12,641 nt of DNA from Halovenus sp. (GCA_003551945.1 PUNZ01000167.1:1-12641); one strand, 5' to 3'; positions 1 through 6,573 are shown, counted from the stretch's first letter. Notes: a model not told the origin generated them from the letters alone. Program-made: numbers and translations.

Positions 1-1301
1 CCCACAGTCTCTCCAAGTCCACCTTCGTCTGGTTCCGAGCCAGCTTCTTCACCTTCATCGGTTTCTGCATCAGACTCTCCTTCTTCATCCTCTTCATCAG
101 CTGAATCTCCTTCATCGCCTTCGTCACCCGACTCTGCTGGCGCTGGTTCTTCCACTACCACCGTTTCCTCTATCGTCTCGAATCGCTCTTGCTCACCAAA
201 GAGGGTGAGTTCGACTTCCTCACCGGCTTCAAGCGAAGTTTCGTGGTCATACGAGAGTGGTTCTGTCTCGTTTCCTCCGACGGAGAGTGATTCCGACGCT
301 ATCTGGTCACCATCAAGCGCCAGAATGGCTGACTCGGTTATTGTTTGGTTATATGGGTTCTCGACGATCGCCGATACGTCGACTCTATCAGGAGTTGCAG
401 ACACGTCCTCGAACGAGGCATTCAACATGCGTTCGGAGTCTGACTCTGTTTCATCGTCCTCATCCTCCTCAACCGTCACGTTCATCTCATCCATATGTGA
501 GCTACTTTCGAGCACGAGCCTCACTTCTTCGCCGGCTGAAAGCGACAGTGCTTCATTGAAGGAAGCTTGTTCCTCTTCTCCGCCAGCTAACTCCGTTGTG
601 TGCGTCGCAATTTCTTCATCGTTCACGGATAGTGAGACCGTATCGTTTTCCGTGGTCTCTCCAGCATTCTCGACGATAGCATCCACGTTCAGGCCCGATT
701 GGTTGACAGTGACCGATTCAAACTGAGGCTCAAGCTCTCCATCCGTCACCGGTGGGGGTGATGTCGAGGGTTCGTCATCATCATCGTCCTCTTCTTCTGC
801 TATTTCAGCATTGATGGTGAAATCGCTGATATCTTCAATACCGTGGTCATCTTCGGTTGCATCAATCAGTACGCCAATTGAGACAACTTCACCGGACTCA
901 AGCGAGACGTTGTTCGCTTGCTGTTCCACGGTTGTACTGGGGCTGTCGTTGCGATAAAACGTCACGCCCGGTTCTTCTGTTTCGCTGAGCCAAACTCGTG
1001 CCTCTTCGTCGCCGGTGTAGGCGATGTCAAATACGGCATCGACTTCGGTCACACTATTTTCGAATATTGCAGTGCCTCCGAAGCCATCAGCGATTTCTTG
1101 ATTTTCCTCCGTCATCTCGATTGCGAGCTCATCATTTTCATCCAACGTCGCGTACACGCCGTTCGGACCGTCCGATGGTGCCATTTCAATATCCTCGTGT
1201 AACTCCGAATCAGCAGTATCTCCGAGTGGACTGGCCAGTGTAGGCAGCAATAACAATGCCGCTGCAGCGAGTAACGCGACGACGAGTATCTCCCGTTTCA
1301 T
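1..1301 (-). CDS. Secreted DUF1102-like protein with tandem CARDB-like repeats and acidic tail (3' end off window)
   Basis: The frame is open from an ATG at 1301 to the window edge (about 433 codons), so the C-terminus is missing. Residues 1-24 are a Sec-type signal peptide: MKRE, then a Leu/Ala core ending near LPTLAS. Residues about 35-165 contain the motif GVYATLDENDELAIE and a segment NSVTEVDAVFDIAYTG, resembling haloarchaeal secreted DUF1102 proteins. A D/E-rich and Pro-rich linker follows (about 168-187). Two similar beta-sandwich units come next (about 193-285 and 292-377). Both have a V(D/S)AIVEN core and an L(S/E)AGEEV motif, as in CARDB/CARDB-like adhesion modules. The last 55 or so visible residues are nearly all Glu, Asp, Gly, Ser and Ala. 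I infer an extracellular or cell-surface protein; no enzymatic function is visible. The only TATA-like sequence 27 bases upstream is poor (near 1328). Confidence 0.72.
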   Translation of the reverse strand, partial: MKREILVVALLAAAALLLLPTLASPLGDTADSELHEDIEMAPSDGPNGVYATLDENDELAIEMTEENQEIADGFGGTAIFENSVTEVDAVFDIAYTGDEEARVWLSETEEPGVTFYRNDSPSTTVEQQANNVSLESGEVVSIGVLIDATEDDHGIEDISDFTINAEIAEEEDDDDDEPSTSPPPVTDGELEPQFESVTVNQSGLNVDAIVENAGETTENDTVSLSVNDEEIATHTTELAGGEEEQASFNEALSLSAGEEVRLVLESSSHMDEMNVTVEEDEDDETESDSERMLNASFEDVSATPDRVDVSAIVENPYNQTITESAILALDGDQIASESLSVGGNETEPLSYDHETSLEAGEEVELTLFGEQERFETIEETVVVEEPAPAESGDEGDEGDSADEEDEEGESDAETDEGEEAGSEPDEGGLGETV

Positions 1302-1390
1302 AATTCCCACGTGGCCATGACCCTATTCGAAATTGGTCTGACCGTCTGGATAAGAATAAGAGAGAAATAAGGGTAGTATTAATTTGCCTG

Positions 1391-1395
1391 AAAAA
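1391..1395 (-). terminator. Oligo-T terminator candidate after the response regulator
   Basis: Five T on the minus strand lie about 50 bases past the response-regulator stop codon, followed by an AT-rich stretch (1345-1385). Archaeal transcription ends at short oligo-T runs without needing a hairpin. The same AT-rich stretch could instead belong to the promoter of the secreted protein gene at 1301. Confidence 0.35.
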
Positions 1396-1445
1396 CCTCA
1401 AAGGGAGATAACGGCTTCGAAAGGGCAGCCTGAACGAAAGGACTG

Positions 1446-2039
1446 TTAGCTAGAACCGGAATATTTTGCCTCAGCAACGAGTGCTTCGATCTTTTCGAGC
1501 ATCGATTCGAGGTACGGGTCAGCTTCGTCCTCCGGAAATCCAACTTCACGCTGGTATTCAAGAAACTCTTCTCGAAGGGTTGCGTACTCCTCGCTTTCTT
1601 CAAGTTGCTCTTGGTCCAGTTTCGTTTCAAGTGTGGTTAACTTTGAGGCGAGTGCGAACATTTCCCGGAACTGTTCGTCCTGTTTGTTACGGGTGAGCAT
1701 CCTGTCAACAGCCGCTTCTATCTCTTCGACGTTCACTGGCTTGACGAGATACTCGTCAAATTTCATATCAATCAGGTCCGTATCTGGCTCGACGCCAGTG
1801 ACCATGATGACACGGCAGTCAATACCCTGCTCTCGAATTTGTGCAAGAACCTCGTCACCGTCAATTCCTGGCATCCGTCTGTCCAGGAGCACAATATCGG
1901 TTGCATCTGAAATGACCTCAAGCGCCGCTTCACCTGAGTAGACTGCCTCAACCGTGTGGTACCGTGAAAGGTGGTCTTCGTAGGCGTTGGCTGTCGATTC
2001 ATCGTCATCGACGACTACAATGTTCGCACTCGCTGCCAT
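1446..2039 (-). CDS. Response regulator: receiver domain plus HalX domain
   Basis: The 197-residue protein starts with a CheY-like receiver domain (about 5-118). It has the acidic pocket D11-D13, the phospho-acceptor D53 in the motif LLDRRMPG, T81 in MVTG and the conserved lysine K100 in LVKPV. Residues about 120-190 form a charged helical region (FALASKLTTLETKLD, EYATLREEFLEYQ) typical of HalX, a haloarchaeal output/sensor-linked domain that often follows receivers in bacterio-opsin-activator-like regulators. No helix-turn-helix is visible, so it probably signals through protein contacts. No histidine kinase is in the window, so the partner is unknown. The gene follows the actin homologue in the same direction with a 169-base gap. 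It has its own TATA box 29 bases before the ATG, implying a leaderless mRNA. Confidence 0.92.
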   Translation of the reverse strand: MAASANIVVVDDDESTANAYEDHLSRYHTVEAVYSGEAALEVISDATDIVLLDRRMPGIDGDEVLAQIREQGIDCRVIMVTGVEPDTDLIDMKFDEYLVKPVNVEEIEAAVDRMLTRNKQDEQFREMFALASKLTTLETKLDQEQLEESEEYATLREEFLEYQREVGFPEDEADPYLESMLEKIEALVAEAKYSGSS

Positions 2040-2065
2040 CTGGCTTATGAAATGATTGCGTTCTA

Positions 2066-2071
2066 CTTAAA
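2066..2071 (-). promoter_or_regulatory. TATA box of the response-regulator gene
   Basis: On the minus strand the sequence reads GGATTTAAGTAG, centred about 29 bases before the ATG at 2039. This is the spacing of a haloarchaeal TATA box on a leaderless transcript and it supports that start codon. Confidence 0.55.
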
Positions 2072-2118
2072 TCCATCAGACCGTTTCAGCCCGTTTAACT
2101 CGCCGGGTTCCCATTTTC

Positions 2119-2142
2119 ACTGATTGAACTCACAGAATCAGT
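2119..2142. repeat. Inverted repeat ACTGATT-N10-AATCAGT
   Basis: A perfect 7-base inverted repeat with a 10-base spacer lies between the end of the actin-family gene and the response-regulator promoter. It could be a 3' hairpin of the actin mRNA or a regulator site for the downstream gene. A GTATATAC palindrome sits nearby at 2156-2163. No ORF follows it on the plus strand. Confidence 0.4.
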
Positions 2143-2208
2143 AGCAGGAACGGCTGTATATACCAAGCACAACAGTTTTGTTCACATACTTGACTCCCCG
2201 AATACCGT

Positions 2209-3291
2209 TCACAGCGTTTCGGCAAGTCGAACAGCAATCCGTTGTGCGCCAACCGTCGCCGCAAGGTCTGGGCGGTCGGCAGTGATGGCCGAAACATCCC
2301 GGTCCATTGTTTCGCTGACGCGGCGTTCGAACTCTTCAACGATACCGGGGATACAGGCCATTCCACCGGTCAGAACGATTGGGTTGTCGAGCGCGAGCTG
2401 ATAGACTTTCATGTTGTCGTTTGCCAACTGTGAGAGGAAGGTATTCGCAAACGCGTCGACGGCGTCGTCCAGGTACTCGTTACAGGCGTCCATGACCGAA
2501 CGCTCGATGGTGAACTCGTGGCTGCCGCCGCCAGGCTGTTGAATGATGTCGGTAAACGGCTCAAATCCATCGAAATCTGCGTGGTTTTCTTTGTACTCAC
2601 GAGCGGTCGTAATATCGATGTTCACCCGGCCCTGAGTTTCTTCTTCGACGTAACTTTTGATGACGCGGTCAACTTCGCTGCCGGTGATTGACCCTGTGGT
2701 GAACGGCGAAATCTGCTCGCCACGACGGTACGCTGAAGCCTCCAGATTGGTCGAACCCATGTTAACCGCAATAAAAATATCCTCGACTGCTTCGAGACCG
2801 TCCCCAAATGCCGGGATTGAGCCACACAGCGATTCCGGGTAGCTCTCGATTAGCTCCGTACCGATTGGACTTCCTTCGATGACCTCCGCCAGATTGTCCA
2901 GCCCGACAGGGTTGTCAATCGTTGGAATTGCGTAGACCACTGCGCTCTCTTCGGGAATATCGTGGGACTCTAATACGGCCGTGAAAAACTGCTGGGTCAA
3001 CTCGGCTCTGTCGTCATCTTCTGGCAAGCCGGACCGGAGCATGAACTCGACGCGGTCAGGATACTCTCGTGCGGCCTCCTCGCCGTAGAGGTATTTTTCT
3101 TCCCCAGTGAGTGCATCCTCGTAACTCGCCAGACATGTCAGGGTGCGGATGGTTCGGAGACCCTCACCATCCTCGCTTGGGAGTGCAATGACCGTTCGCG
3201 TACTTCCAAGCTTCACCCCCACAGGGACGACCTCGCTTTCGGCTCCCGTCTTCTCGCCCGCAATCTCCTCGGTTTCAGCTTCGACTGACAT
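2209..3291 (-). CDS. Archaeal actin-family protein (salactin/volactin type)
   Basis: The 360-residue protein has the actin/Hsp70/MreB ATPase layout. A phosphate-1 loop (PVGVKLGSTRTVIAL) lies near the N-terminus, a second phosphate loop (FIAVNMGSTNLEASAY) near the middle, and an adenosine loop (IVLTGGMACIPG) near residue 315. Size and order fit the haloarchaeal actin homologues known as salactin (Halobacterium) and volactin (Haloferax), which form dynamic cytoplasmic filaments. The Asp usually found at the start of each phosphate loop is Lys in loop 1 and Asn in loop 2. An in-frame ATG at 3306 would add five residues (MNFSY). I prefer 3291 because the TATA box at 3317-3323 lies 29 bases upstream of it but only about 14 bases upstream of 3306. 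The gene is single, followed by a response regulator. MreB-type annotation would be a looser alternative. Confidence 0.85.
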   Translation of the reverse strand: MSVEAETEEIAGEKTGAESEVVPVGVKLGSTRTVIALPSEDGEGLRTIRTLTCLASYEDALTGEEKYLYGEEAAREYPDRVEFMLRSGLPEDDDRAELTQQFFTAVLESHDIPEESAVVYAIPTIDNPVGLDNLAEVIEGSPIGTELIESYPESLCGSIPAFGDGLEAVEDIFIAVNMGSTNLEASAYRRGEQISPFTTGSITGSEVDRVIKSYVEEETQGRVNIDITTAREYKENHADFDGFEPFTDIIQQPGGGSHEFTIERSVMDACNEYLDDAVDAFANTFLSQLANDNMKVYQLALDNPIVLTGGMACIPGIVEEFERRVSETMDRDVSAITADRPDLAATVGAQRIAVRLAETL

Positions 3292-3316
3292 ATAGCTGAA
3301 ATTCATGTGCCCGAGG

Positions 3317-3323
3317 TATATAA
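3317..3323 (-). promoter_or_regulatory. TATA box of the actin-family gene
   Basis: The minus strand reads CCGATTCTTATATACCTCGG; the TTATATA core is centred near 3320. That is 29 bases before the second in-frame ATG (3291), so transcription should begin at or just before that codon. This decides the start choice. Confidence 0.6.
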
Positions 3324-3409
3324 GAATCGGAAGGGGAACTGTTCGCAGTCTTCTCTCACCAGCATACCTGTTGACCCCGCAAACAAACTGTTGGCGCGCA
3401 CTGGTGAGC

Positions 3410-3600
3410 GTGCCCGAAGGGCCGCGAGCAGACGCTGTGCGAGGGATGAGTAACGCAGCGAGGACTGGCCGAGCAAAGTGAGGCCAACCCGAGCGAGTAA
3501 CGCAGTCGGTTGGGGAGGCGTGTGGCAGTCACGTACGTATCCGTGCCGAGGGCGCGATTCTCTGAACGCGAGGCATGGCCGAGCGTTCAGTCTCTTTAGC
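3410..3600. repeat. GC-rich non-coding block of small hairpins and direct repeats
   Basis: The roughly 350-base gap between the actin-family gene and the FlaD/E gene has no convincing ORF. It holds GCCC-GAA-GGGC (3412-3422). TGGCC/GGCCA pair across 3466-3486. A bulged stem, CCAACCCGA/TCGGTTGG, spans 3484-3513, and CTGAACGC/GCGTTCAG spans 3562-3590. The 11-mer GAGTAACGCAG occurs twice, at 3448-3458 and 3495-3505. The second and third stems share bases 3484-3486, so they cannot both form fully. It may be a non-coding RNA, a mobile non-coding repeat or a regulatory leader. I recognise no RNA family. It looks more GC-rich than its neighbours. Confidence 0.5.
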
Positions 3601-3642
3601 GTAGATTTTTCGCCGAGCGGTGCCGAAAGCACCCGAGGCGCA

Positions 3643-3664
3643 AAAGGTACTAATAAAGGTACTA
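3643..3664. repeat. Tandem direct repeat AAAGGTACTA
   Basis: AAAGGTACTA occurs at 3643-3652 and again at 3655-3664. The second copy includes the stop codon of the FlaD/E gene, read as TAG on the minus strand. The minus-strand version contains T-rich runs (CCTTTATTAG, CCTTTTGCG) that could end the FlaD/E transcript. Confidence 0.4.
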
Positions 3665-4144
3665 TTGCATCGCTTGCAACTTCCCGATATAGACCAGACT
3701 CAGCAGGTGGTCGTCAACATCGAGCGTTGCCGGGTCGTTCGTTGCATCCGCTTCTAGCCCGAGAATGTAATCATGCAGCGTCGCGCGACACTCTTCGGTA
3801 ATCCAATCGACCGACTCATAATACGAGAGGGCATCCATCGTTCCCTTATACCCGGCATGCAACAGAAGAAACTCAAGCCATTCAAAAACGAGGTGCTCGC
3901 CGGCATACTCTTCGGGTACCTGCGCAAGGTAGGGCTTTTCGGCATCGGCTCCAACTTCGAGCGGAAGTAACTCTCGATAGAGACTGGCTCGGAGCGAACT
4001 GGGGGCGCTGTGTTGGTTGCTCTCTCGGCTGACAGCACCCATCTCCATGTTTGGTTCGTCGATATCGCCACCCGTCGTGCCGCCACGCTCGCGGGCCATC
4101 TTCCGAAGCTCGTCGAGGTCGTAATCCCGCGGGTTCAGACTCAT
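3662..4144 (-). CDS. Stand-alone FlaD/FlaE-domain archaellum accessory protein
   Basis: The 160-residue protein begins MSLNPRDYDLDELRKMARE, a short N-terminal region common in haloarchaeal archaellum accessory proteins. A flexible linker follows, then a FlaD/E domain from about residue 60 (LPLEVGADAEKPYLAQVP, LVFEWLEFLLLHAGYKGTMD, ALSYYESVDWITEE). In haloarchaea, FlaC/D/E proteins link the archaellum motor to the chemotaxis system through CheF. The frame is open 44 codons further upstream, but that extension has no family resemblance. A TATA box 29 bases before the ATG at 4144 supports this start. The gene is divergent from parA-cheW across 148 bases, which ties this FlaD/E protein to a CheW. 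Whether it is the main FlaD or a paralogue cannot be judged without the rest of the archaellum cluster. Confidence 0.85.
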   Translation of the reverse strand: MSLNPRDYDLDELRKMARERGGTTGGDIDEPNMEMGAVSRESNQHSAPSSLRASLYRELLPLEVGADAEKPYLAQVPEEYAGEHLVFEWLEFLLLHAGYKGTMDALSYYESVDWITEECRATLHDYILGLEADATNDPATLDVDDHLLSLVYIGKLQAMQ

Positions 4145-4169
4145 TGCCACACGATACTCTACGCACGAT

Positions 4170-4177
4170 GATAAATC
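4170..4177 (-). promoter_or_regulatory. TATA box of the FlaD/E gene
   Basis: The minus strand reads GATTTATC, centred about 29 bases before the ATG at 4144. This predicts a leaderless mRNA and argues against the longer open frame starting at 4276. Confidence 0.55.
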
Positions 4178-4257
4178 TTCTAGCCGGGTCAGACGATTGT
4201 CAGACGACAGTCTGTGGGCTCCGCCACCCGGTATCCAGTGAGAGTAAACGCTATCAC

Positions 4258-4265
4258 TTTTATTA
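4258..4265 (+). promoter_or_regulatory. TATA box of the parA-cheW operon
   Basis: TTTTATTA is centred about 31 bases before the parA ATG, so the transcript should carry a leader of only a few bases. With the FlaD/E box at 4170-4177 it forms a divergent promoter region about 80 bases across. Confidence 0.55.
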
Positions 4266-4292
4266 CCTCCCGTCACGACCGGCTACGTAACG

Positions 4293-5180
4293 ATGACAGG
4301 CGAGGCAGCACGGCTGTGTGTGACGAACGCGAAAGGTGGGACCGGAAAGACGACAGTCGCTATCAACGTTGCGGGGGCGCTAAACGAGCGCGGTCGGGAT
4401 GTCCTCTTTGTCGATATCGACCCTCAAGGGAACGCGACTGAGGGACTCGGTCTGGCTGATGCGTACGACCGTGCCCCACCAACGCTGTTCGATACGCTGA
4501 CCGACCCGGCAAAGCGGAGTGCAGTCAACGACCTGATTGAATCACATGAGGAGATGGATGTTCTCCCGGCGAATATCGACCTCCTTCATGCCGAACATGA
4601 ACTCACAATCGCGGATTTGATGGACAAACTCGGGAGCAACCACCCCGAAGCCGTTCAGGCACTCGAATCACAGGCTATCAACACCAAACGTGAGCACATT
4701 AGCTCGGGCTATGCAATCCGTGCGCTAGATACTGCACTCGCTGCCATCGAATACGACTACGATTACATCCTAATCGACTCGCCCCCATTTTACGGGAAAC
4801 TCACGGATGCGAGTATCTTTGCAACGCAGAACGTCCTCATTCCAGCATTGACCGAGGCCACGTCAGAACGGGCAATCGAGTTGCTCATCGAACAGGTTGC
4901 AGCGCTTGAGGAACACGCGGGTATTACCGTTGATACCATCGGTGTCGTTGCAAACCGCGTCGAACAGACGAGCGAAGATGAGATGATGGTCGACTGGTTT
5001 AACGCTGTCTTTGCTGACCATCCGGTCTGGGAAGTGAGAAAGCGCGTGGCCTTACAGCGTGCCTTCTCAGCCGGAACATCGATATTCGCCTACGACCAAC
5101 CGGTTGATATGGAAGCTGTCTTTTTAGAGATTGCCAGAGCGTGTGACCGGAAATTCGGTTTCACGGAGGAAACACTATGA
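4293..5180 (+). CDS. parA: ParA/MinD-family ATPase
   Basis: The 295-residue protein carries the deviant Walker A motif KGGTGKTT (residues 14-21, with both signature lysines K14 and K19). It also has the switch motif FVDIDPQGNATEG (A') and a Walker B segment YILIDSPPF. These features mark the ParA/Soj/MinD family of dimerising, usually DNA- or membrane-bound positioning ATPases. The DPQGN sequence is more ParA/Soj-like. No C-terminal amphipathic membrane helix like that of MinD is obvious, so nucleoid binding is more likely. The stop codon overlaps the cheW start as ATGA, so the two proteins are translationally coupled. No ParB or parS-like partner is in view. In this context it may position chemosensory complexes, as ParC and PpfA do in bacteria, rather than segregate DNA. 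As I recall, Halobacterium also has a parA1 near cheW2 in its archaellum region. Confidence 0.93.
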   Translation: MTGEAARLCVTNAKGGTGKTTVAINVAGALNERGRDVLFVDIDPQGNATEGLGLADAYDRAPPTLFDTLTDPAKRSAVNDLIESHEEMDVLPANIDLLHAEHELTIADLMDKLGSNHPEAVQALESQAINTKREHISSGYAIRALDTALAAIEYDYDYILIDSPPFYGKLTDASIFATQNVLIPALTEATSERAIELLIEQVAALEEHAGITVDTIGVVANRVEQTSEDEMMVDWFNAVFADHPVWEVRKRVALQRAFSAGTSIFAYDQPVDMEAVFLEIARACDRKFGFTEETL

Positions 5181-6046
5181 CAGATAACGACAGAATGGAC
5201 CGCGCTCGCCGTATCAGGGAACTGAGAGAGGGTGGCCGGACAACCGAAGCGGAACAGGATGACAACTCAGTGACCGAGGAGGACGCACCCGGTGCAGCTG
5301 AGGAAGGAAAAGCGGCTGTTGAGGCACCTGAGGGAGAGACGGATGAAACGGATAGCTCCCCTGCTGATGAGTCTCTTGCTACCGGGAACAGTGAGGAGTC
5401 AACTGATGACCAACCCGCTGTATCCGTTCCTACTGTCACCGACATTGAGACGGCGCCAACGGACGTGACGGCGGAGCTTGCGGGAGATAGTTCTGGTGTG
5501 AGCGCACCGCTCCCCGATGCCGATATGCTCGAAGCCGCACTTGATGAGGCCGATGCGGATACAGAGGCGGAAACCGTTGGTCCCGCTGTCGACCAAGACG
5601 AGGAGGAAGAGGATGAACAAGAGACTCGGGTGCTCGAATTCACGCTCGATGGTGAACACTTCTGTCTCGATATCGAGTATATCGAAGAGATTGTGAAAAA
5701 AGAAACCATCACGCGCGTTCCAAATACTCCAGAGTATGTTGAAGGGGTTGTCGACCTCCGCGGACAGATTACCACCATTCTCAACCCAAAAGTGATTCTG
5801 GAGACAGAGCAAACGGATGCCAGCGAACTGATTATCGTTTTTGACGCTGATTCGTTCGACGACCAGGGCAACGTCGGATGGGTCGTCGATGATGTGCGGC
5901 AGGTTTCGCCAATTACGCCATCAGATGTAAACGACCCGCCGGTTGCGGATGACCACATCAACGGTGTCATCGACCGCGATGACGACGACGAATTCGTTAT
6001 CTGGACAACACCGGAGCTAACGATGCAAGACGAAGCGGAAGGGTGA
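5177..6046 (+). CDS. cheW: CheW-domain chemotaxis coupling protein with long N-terminal extension
   Basis: The 289-residue protein ends in a CheW domain (about 149-289), with TRVLEFTLDGEHFCLDIEYI, RVPNTPEYVEGVVDLRGQI and a GVIDRDDDDEFVIW beta-strand near the end. CheW joins the histidine kinase CheA to chemoreceptors in signalling arrays. A typical CheW is about 150-180 residues. Here about 148 extra residues come first. Residues 6-21 are strongly basic (seven Arg, in DRMDRARRIRELREGGR). The remainder is an acidic, low-complexity, presumably disordered linker. The basic peptide stands out in an acidic proteome and resembles the positively charged N-terminal tails by which partner proteins activate ParA ATPases. 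The start codon overlaps the parA stop (ATGA). Six T at 6065-6070 probably end the operon. Confidence 0.92.
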   Translation: MTDNDRMDRARRIRELREGGRTTEAEQDDNSVTEEDAPGAAEEGKAAVEAPEGETDETDSSPADESLATGNSEESTDDQPAVSVPTVTDIETAPTDVTAELAGDSSGVSAPLPDADMLEAALDEADADTEAETVGPAVDQDEEEEDEQETRVLEFTLDGEHFCLDIEYIEEIVKKETITRVPNTPEYVEGVVDLRGQITTILNPKVILETEQTDASELIIVFDADSFDDQGNVGWVVDDVRQVSPITPSDVNDPPVADDHINGVIDRDDDDEFVIWTTPELTMQDEAEG

Positions 6047-6064
6047 GAAGGGCAATTGCAACCG

Positions 6065-6070
6065 TTTTTT
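6065..6070 (+). terminator. T6 terminator after parA-cheW
   Basis: Six T in a row begin 19 bases after the cheW stop, in the convergent gap before rpoL. This is a standard archaeal oligo-T termination signal. The rest of the gap (to 6221) holds no gene; a CGAGG/CCTCG inverted repeat lies at 6103-6120. Confidence 0.55.
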
Positions 6071-6221
6071 GAACGAATTTCTAGGGTCTGTGCTGGAACA
6101 CGCGAGGCTCCTGAACCTCGGGGTTGTTTGATGGAGTCGGAAACAAGTTGCGAACGGAAACCACCAGCCACCTTCGAGAGAAGTGCTGTACTGAGGAGAT
6201 TCCGTTAGGAGAACCAGACGT

Positions 6222-6506
6222 TTACGCCGCTGCTTCGTAGGCTGATTTGAATGCTTCTGACTTTTCGATAACCCGCTCAGCACCGGCTTCCAGTGCATCC
6301 AGTGCGTCGACGCCTGACTCCGTTTTAATCGTTAACACGGGGTCAATCTGTCCACCCGATTGCTCGGGATTCATATCATAGGTTGCCGCCGCTACGTCAT
6401 CCATCTCAAGGAGTGCGCCCTTCAACACGTTCATAAACGTGTGGTCTTCCCCAGCAATTTCAATGGAAAGCAACTCGTCGCTTTTGTCGATAACCCGCAG
6501 TTCCAT
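6222..6506 (-). CDS. rpoL: DNA-directed RNA polymerase subunit L (Rpo11)
   Basis: The 94-residue protein is the archaeal RpoL/Rpo11 subunit. It is homologous to eukaryotic RPB11 and dimerises with subunit D to start core polymerase assembly. The diagnostic block is EDHTFMNVLKGALLEMDDV (residues about 21-39), followed by TYDMNPEQSGGQIDPVLTIK, which fits haloarchaeal RpoL closely. The start at 6506 (MELRVIDK) matches the family; the frame stays open 17 codons upstream to 6557, but that part does not. No good TATA box is seen. Only a weak CGAAAGGTTCAGG lies at the right distance (about 6528-6540). The gene stands alone and is divergent from the small zinc protein gene at 6629. Confidence 0.94.
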   Translation of the reverse strand: MELRVIDKSDELLSIEIAGEDHTFMNVLKGALLEMDDVAAATYDMNPEQSGGQIDPVLTIKTESGVDALDALEAGAERVIEKSEAFKSAYEAAA

Positions 6507-6573
6507 ACCCCTTCGTAGCAGGTTCGGGACACCTGAACCTTTCGACTCGGCGAGCACCGAAACGGGTGCACAG

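Noticed and set aside
205..726. 173-codon Ser-rich open frame on the plus strand
   Set aside because: It is antisense to the D/E-rich secreted protein gene. Long Ser/Thr-rich shadows are expected opposite acidic, GAC/GAA-rich coding sequence.
3303..3632. 109-codon open frame (-) in the hairpin block
   Set aside because: No recognisable domain, not acidic like true genes here, and it contains the inverted repeats. A matching plus-strand frame (3478-3801) fails for the same reason and overlaps the FlaD/E gene.
4145..4276. 44-residue N-terminal extension of the FlaD/E protein
   Set aside because: It overlaps the TATA box predicted for this gene and lacks family similarity. The family starts at MSLNPRDYD.
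5161..6171. 336-codon open frame on the minus strand opposite cheW
   Set aside because: Serine-rich shadow of the acidic CheW linker and domain. The plus-strand frame has clear CheW homology and an ATGA overlap with parA.
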